DNA of 16,000 bases from Streptococcus parasanguinis (GTDB lineage: Bacteria > Bacillota > Bacilli > Lactobacillales > Streptococcaceae). The notes under the pieces were generated by a model, which had not been told where the DNA came from, did not search any database, and saw only the letters and a list, made by a program, of their open reading frames with translations. Each line of letters opens with the position of its first letter. Position 1 is the first letter of the stretch. The position numbers and the translations under genes were made by a program. The stretch spans positions 1 through 16,000 of the forward strand of contig JAGZZN010000042.1 in assembly GCA_018377375.1 (NCBI GenBank). The letters run 5' to 3'. Shown here in pieces: positions 13,701-16,000 of this stretch.

Positions 13701-15591
13701 GACGGCAACTTCTGATAAGAATGGAGAACTTTCCTTTAACACCTTAACAGAAGGAAACTATACGCTAAAAGAAACACAAGCACCTGCAAATTACAAGTTG
13801 GATGAAACAGATCATGCAGTGGTTGTGACCTATGATGCAGACAAGCAAATCTACCACGTCACGGTGGATGGAAAAGCTGTCGGCTCAAAAGCTCTTCCTC
13901 TAGAAATCGCGAATGAAGCAGATATCAAGTATATCGATCTTGAAGCTTCAAAAGTTTGGGATGACCAAGACAACCAAGAAGGGCTTCGCCCAGAAAGTGT
14001 CGAATTCCAACTTTATAAGAATGGAAAAGCGCAAGGAAAACCAGTCACGGTCTCAGCTGCAACGGACTGGAAAGCTCACTTTACGAACCTTCCAGATAAA
14101 GACAGCAATGGCAAGCTCAATACCTATACGGTCAAAGAAGTGAAAGTACCGACTCATTATACGGTTGATACAGAAGAAGCCAGCTTCACTGATGGAAAAG
14201 CAACTATCACCAATAAACGCACTCCTGAGACAACGACAGTTACCGTTAAGAAAGTCTGGGATGATGCCGATAACCAAGACGGTCTTCGTCCTACAACTAT
14301 CAAAGTTCACCTCTTAGCCAATGGAAAAGAAGTGCAATCAATCGATCTTGCTGGTCAAGGAAATGAATGGACCTATACCTTCACAGACCTCCCAGTCTAC
14401 AAAGATGGTCAAAAAGTTGTCTACACAGTGACAGAAGACAAGGTGGATAATTACACCACTAAGATTGATGGAACAACGATCACCAATAGCTACAAACCTG
14501 GTAAGACAAGCCTCACTGTTACGAAAAACTGGAAGGATGCCAATAACCAAGATGGCCTCCGTCCAAAAACGATTAAGGTTCAATTGTATGCTGGGGATGA
14601 AAAAGTTGGTCAAGCTGTTGAATTGTCAGCAGATAACAAATGGACCCATACCTTCTCAAACCTAGACGAGAAGAAAGCTGGCCAAGTTATCAACTATACC
14701 GTCAAAGAAATCGATGTCCCAGAAGGCTACACCCAAGCCGTCGAAGCAACGAATCCAGGCCAAGTAGTCGTGACCAATACGCACGCTCCAGAAAAGACCA
14801 AGGTAGAAGTGAGCAAGAAGTGGGAAGATGCTGATAACCAAGATGGTCTACGCCCAGCTAGCATTCAAGTTCAATTGTACAAAGATGGCGTTCCTACTGA
14901 CCAAGTATTAGAACTTTCTGCAGCGAATGATTGGAAAGGTGCATTTGAAAACCTTGATGCCAAGGCAACTGGAAAAGCCATTACTTATACCGTTAAAGAA
15001 GTTACTGTCCCAGATGGTTACAAGGTGACGGTAAATGATAAGGACAAGGCGAATGTTGTCTTGACCAACACGCATGAACCAGCTCTTACAGAGATGAAAG
15101 TCACTAAGAAATGGGATGATGCCAATGACCAAGATGGCCTCCGTCCAAAATCCATTAAGGTTCAACTCTATGCTGGTGATGAAAAAGTAGGAGATCCAGT
15201 TGAATTGTCAGCGGACAATAAATGGACTCATACCTTTAGCAAATTAGCTGAAAAGAAAGCTGGCCAAGCGATCAGCTATCGTGTGGAAGAAGTAGATCTT
15301 CCAAAAGGCTATGAAGCAAGTAAGGTTGAGGATGGTAAAGGAAATGTGGTGATTACAAACAAGCATGTTCCAAAAGAAACTCCGAAACAACCAACTCCGC
15401 CAAGTTCATCTGAACCAAAGAAACCGGGTCAACCCGAACCTAAAAAACCAAGCCAACCAGAGCCGAAGAAACCAGGCAAAATCTTAGGATTCTTACCAAA
15501 TACGGGTACGACGATCTCTATCATTAGTCTTGTCTTAGCCTTTGTTTTGGCAAGTATCGCTGCTTATATTTTGAAGAAAAAGAAAAAATAA
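10759..15591 (+). CDS. Cell-wall-anchored adhesin with SpaA-like and Cna-B repeats (LPNTG)
   Basis: This encodes 1610 residues. The signal peptide is 1-37, with likely cleavage after AYA (Ala37); no YSIRK motif is present. Residues 38 to about 745 form a beta-rich region that I do not recognise and that probably holds the binding activity; it contains two Asp/Asn loops resembling calcium loops (474-482 and 721-730). Residues 746-945 resemble a DUF11-like isopeptide or spacer domain. A SpaA-like domain (951-1054) has candidate isopeptide residues Lys954/955, Glu1005 in the E-box LKETQAPANY, and Asn1052. Five Cna-B domains begin near 1058, 1160, 1251, 1348 and 1445, each with Lys-x-Trp, Glu and Asn positions intact. 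A proline-rich wall-spanning segment with QPEPKKP copies (about 1540-1575) precedes LPNTG (1579-1583), a hydrophobic span and a KKKKK tail. Housekeeping sortase should attach it to peptidoglycan. There is no pilin lysine motif and no adjacent sortase, so a pilus backbone is unlikely. The ATG has AAGGAG seven bases upstream. Confidence 0.95.
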   Translation: MKKLSSLWKTFFKKGFAILTILMMLGQIGQGAVTAYANQLAVGDNGALDVTLLYGDKQDHPGGMSYFTGDTMSGYIQITPKNLTTDINDVAITLKVPGKYLREVSIPDFNSASEHDKPTVTKVGDDYQVTLHFSNYQKSEVLTLPFIGRFTIGYPPTNYSLDITGTLNINGQETALNDIIWKPKYNDYRFTKYINQNLNEAMSKDYAEAMPGIVKGADGKNYIETPTSVPFAFQLDGMHGQYGGQYRQLESATITDKLPTYTDKGGKTRTAVLDTAKSEGWVDNGDGTVSKTFKADANDNPAAYHQEFMTKIKDTSYLYLKFPDLVLEKDQTLKDVLSKDLTNTGSIVGIPANRGEGEPDITAEDSLIFRLTSRDLEGAGSFAKRADGDVYDSTDYKAANYKWILKFHNNTPSPQKNFVFYDETVDPRLKFTRIDYSRLMEGNYGIGKQIHTIVKRIILTMEDGSTKEIQSEADKDGNGLIDLTKYGTVVGWRMEMKDDFVLQSGQGITLNSYTSFKDPEKTRYDETDATKNVYKNTGRVTYKTQSNVAKDQSADWSFKLIPMKESFEIAKTTDYNDVRYTDGQNIRFGLMATKVVLDPDKNYGDLRIIDLYDPNTLKVDFKDFERNLASSEKGMKFLKSYEVIENYHNSGRTAIVMHLDQKEFIKASLMDLNRVRLPFIVADLKGKDDGGTFTNKVYVAGDGIHDLENANPDRVTEDVYDLNGNGSTTDKIPYAQSNYTIVAAEGIYARKYIAKNDDLSDASTVTRTFKPGETFNYKITIKNNTDKPVEDGVVYDALPKVHDVNTLDGSNRLTEYTVSLRGPIAAPEGWTVYYTTDPSVTSDTMEQAADKDIWTTAVADYSQVTGIKFVADKGTTIPARSEANFGVPVVNPTELTNDVKDLMQKRTKDNEDNGGRSGVVQAHNQFGYKAKGHEGNRESNTVTAQIFSAAFQVKKVDKDNPKKVLEGATFTLTDANGAVVATATSDKNGELSFNTLTEGNYTLKETQAPANYKLDETDHAVVVTYDADKQIYHVTVDGKAVGSKALPLEIANEADIKYIDLEASKVWDDQDNQEGLRPESVEFQLYKNGKAQGKPVTVSAATDWKAHFTNLPDKDSNGKLNTYTVKEVKVPTHYTVDTEEASFTDGKATITNKRTPETTTVTVKKVWDDADNQDGLRPTTIKVHLLANGKEVQSIDLAGQGNEWTYTFTDLPVYKDGQKVVYTVTEDKVDNYTTKIDGTTITNSYKPGKTSLTVTKNWKDANNQDGLRPKTIKVQLYAGDEKVGQAVELSADNKWTHTFSNLDEKKAGQVINYTVKEIDVPEGYTQAVEATNPGQVVVTNTHAPEKTKVEVSKKWEDADNQDGLRPASIQVQLYKDGVPTDQVLELSAANDWKGAFENLDAKATGKAITYTVKEVTVPDGYKVTVNDKDKANVVLTNTHEPALTEMKVTKKWDDANDQDGLRPKSIKVQLYAGDEKVGDPVELSADNKWTHTFSKLAEKKAGQAISYRVEEVDLPKGYEASKVEDGKGNVVITNKHVPKETPKQPTPPSSSEPKKPGQPEPKKPSQPEPKKPGKILGFLPNTGTTISIISLVLAFVLASIAAYILKKKKK
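13939..15378 (+). repeat. Five tandem Cna-B coding repeats
   Basis: Each unit of about 90-100 codons starts with a K-x-W-x-D segment, continues with DNQDGLRP or a close variant and ends with a TN motif. Units start near 13939, 14239, 14512, 14803 and 15094. At protein level units 3 and 5 are far more alike (shared QLYAGDEKVG, ELSADNKWTHTFS, EKKAGQ) than either is to unit 4. At DNA level they differ by many silent changes. Confidence 0.9.
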
Positions 15592-15608
15592 GCTAGCCTA
15601 AAATGAAG

Positions 15609-15635
15609 CAAACACCAGAAATGGTGTTTGTTTTT
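15609..15635 (+). terminator. Terminator of the adhesin gene
   Basis: An 8-bp stem (15609-15616 with 15623-15630) closes an AGAAAT loop and is followed by T5. It starts 17 bases after the stop codon. Confidence 0.92.
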
Positions 15636-15715
15636 GTTCTTCTGGCCTTAAATGATCGGATGATGGGGGGTACAACCCTTTCAATTAGGGTTAGGGGAGT
15701 AGTTGAAATCCATTT

Positions 15716-15729
15716 TCCGAACGTTTTCA
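15716..15729 (-). promoter_or_regulatory. Candidate cre (CcpA) site
   Basis: On the minus strand TGAAAACGTTCGGA fits TGNAANCGNTNNCA with one mismatch. It lies 20 bases upstream of the -35 of the next promoter. Just before it, AACCCT/AGGGTT (about 15674-15692) could form a small hairpin. The rest of 15636-15715 shows nothing else. Confidence 0.38.
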
Positions 15730-15748
15730 AGAAAAATTTAGAAAACTC

Positions 15749-15776
15749 TTGACTTCTGATGAAATAGGCGTATGAT
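15749..15776 (+). promoter_or_regulatory. Promoter of the leader-peptide transcript
   Basis: TTGACT (15749-15754) and TATGAT (15771-15776) are 16 bases apart. Transcription should begin near 15783, giving a leader of about 150 bases before the gene at 15935. Confidence 0.72.
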
Positions 15777-15819
15777 TAATTGTGAACTGTTGAACAAATA
15801 TTTTCAAGGAGAGGATCCG

Positions 15820-15849
15820 ATGTCGACTAAGGTGATTCTGCTAGAATGA
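15820..15849 (+). CDS. Leader peptide MSTKVILLE, candidate attenuator
   Basis: This is a nine-codon open reading frame with an excellent ribosome binding site: AAGGAG (15806-15811), eight bases before the ATG. The codons after the lysine are GTG-ATT-CTG-CTA (Val-Ile-Leu-Leu), an uninterrupted run for branched-chain amino acids that includes the usually uncommon leucine codons CTG and CTA. GTTGAAC (15789-15795) can pair with GTTCAAC (15855-15861), bracketing the frame, and a hairpin follows at 15875-15912. The arrangement resembles leader peptides that sense charged-tRNA supply by ribosome stalling. A chance short frame or the remnant of a lost gene remains possible. Confidence 0.5.
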   Translation: MSTKVILLE

Positions 15850-15874
15850 AGGCAGTTCAACCATAAAAATCTAT

Positions 15875-15914
15875 AGAGCGTTGCGTCCGAAAGTCTAAAC
15901 AGACACGGCTCTTT
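15875..15914 (+). promoter_or_regulatory. Attenuator-like hairpin before the last gene
   Basis: AGAGC (15875-15879), CGT (15884-15886) and GTCT (15893-15896) pair with the contiguous 3' arm AGACACGGCTCT (15901-15912), leaving left-side bulges. It is followed by only a short TTT and then A-rich sequence, so as a terminator it is weak. It could work as a conditional terminator or as a structure controlling access to the ribosome binding site at 15923-15928. Confidence 0.42.
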
Positions 15915-15934
15915 AAAAACAAAAGGAGAAGATT

Positions 15935-16000
15935 ATGAAAACAGAACCGATTCATCGTACCAGTATGTGGAAATTTAAGTTAAGTGCTGCCACCATGACT
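15935..16000 (+). CDS. Unidentified protein, N-terminus only (partial)
   Basis: The first 22 codons are visible and run off the right edge; the peptide starts MKTEPIHRTSMWKFKLSAAT. The start is well supported by AAGGAG (15923-15928) six bases upstream. The short polar lead followed by WKFKLSAA looks like the approach to a first membrane span, as in some transporter subunits (for example ECF substrate-binding components), but too little is present to name a family. It is probably the gene controlled by the leader peptide and hairpin just upstream. Confidence 0.75.
   Translation, partial: MKTEPIHRTSMWKFKLSAATMT

Noticed and set aside
13186..13742. Overlapping minus-strand open frames within the adhesin gene
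   Set aside because: They are antisense shadows of a repeat-rich coding sequence, with biased composition and no initiation signals.
13939..15378. Regularly spaced repeats as a possible CRISPR array
   Set aside because: The period is about 290 bases, the repeats are in frame and encode Cna-B domains, and they are diverged at DNA level.
10759..15591. Adhesin as a pilus backbone subunit
   Set aside because: No pilin lysine motif (VYPK type) was seen and no sortase gene is adjacent. One E-box and Cna-B stalks are also usual in monomeric wall-anchored adhesins.
15820..15934. T-box or known riboswitch (for example preQ1-II) in the leader of the last gene
   Set aside because: No T-box core sequence is present, and the leader does not resemble the riboswitch sequences I can recall. 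A short translated frame explains it better, though an unknown RNA sensor is not excluded.

Overview
The window looks like chromosome from a low-GC viridans (oral, mitis/sanguinis-type) Streptococcus. The evidence is a spxB-type pyruvate oxidase 3' end, a pneumococcal-style BOX repeat, a fused pabB/pabC gene of the streptococcal type, strong AAGGAG ribosome binding sites, and a very large LPxTG adhesin with Cna-B repeats. Species cannot be fixed from the sequence alone. No tRNA, rRNA, CRISPR array, transposase or prophage gene was seen.

Layout. 1-930: the last 74 codons of spxB, a BOX element and a terminator, then a small VOC-fold gene ending in an almost identical terminator. 929-2465: a monocistronic family 1 glycosidase (6-phospho-beta-glucosidase type). 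2495-3090: a small membrane-anchored protein of unknown function on the minus strand, with its own good promoter. 3155-6645: a probable cell-envelope or antimicrobial-peptide defence module. A response regulator and a histidine kinase with almost no sensor region (plus strand) converge on a two-gene ABC exporter of the BcrA/LanF type (minus strand), and the two operons share a bidirectional terminator. The exporter promoter carries TTGA-type boxes spaced exactly 11 bp apart, the pattern expected for an OmpR/LanR-class regulator. 6747-6884: an undescribed-looking structured intergenic element. 6904-9281: a translationally coupled pair, fused PabB/PabC (p-aminobenzoate synthesis) and an alpha/beta hydrolase; pabB appears to have a leaderless start. 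9337-10497: a monocistronic membrane acyltransferase. 10498-15635: a long upstream region with a 14-bp-arm palindrome, then a 1610-residue wall-anchored adhesin (signal peptide, novel-looking N-terminal region of about 900 residues, one SpaA-like and five Cna-B domains, proline-rich wall segment, LPNTG anchor). 15716-16000: a promoter, a nine-codon leader peptide with a Val-Ile-Leu-Leu run, an attenuator-like hairpin, and the start of a further gene cut by the window edge.

How the parts work together. The regulator/kinase/exporter cluster is the clearest self-contained system: the predicted operator in front of the exporter links the two convergent operons. The other genes are mostly independent units, each with its own promoter and terminator. 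The items most worth testing are the 11-bp operator array with the sensor-poor kinase, the leader peptide at 15820, the four-stem element at 6747, and the palindrome upstream of the adhesin.
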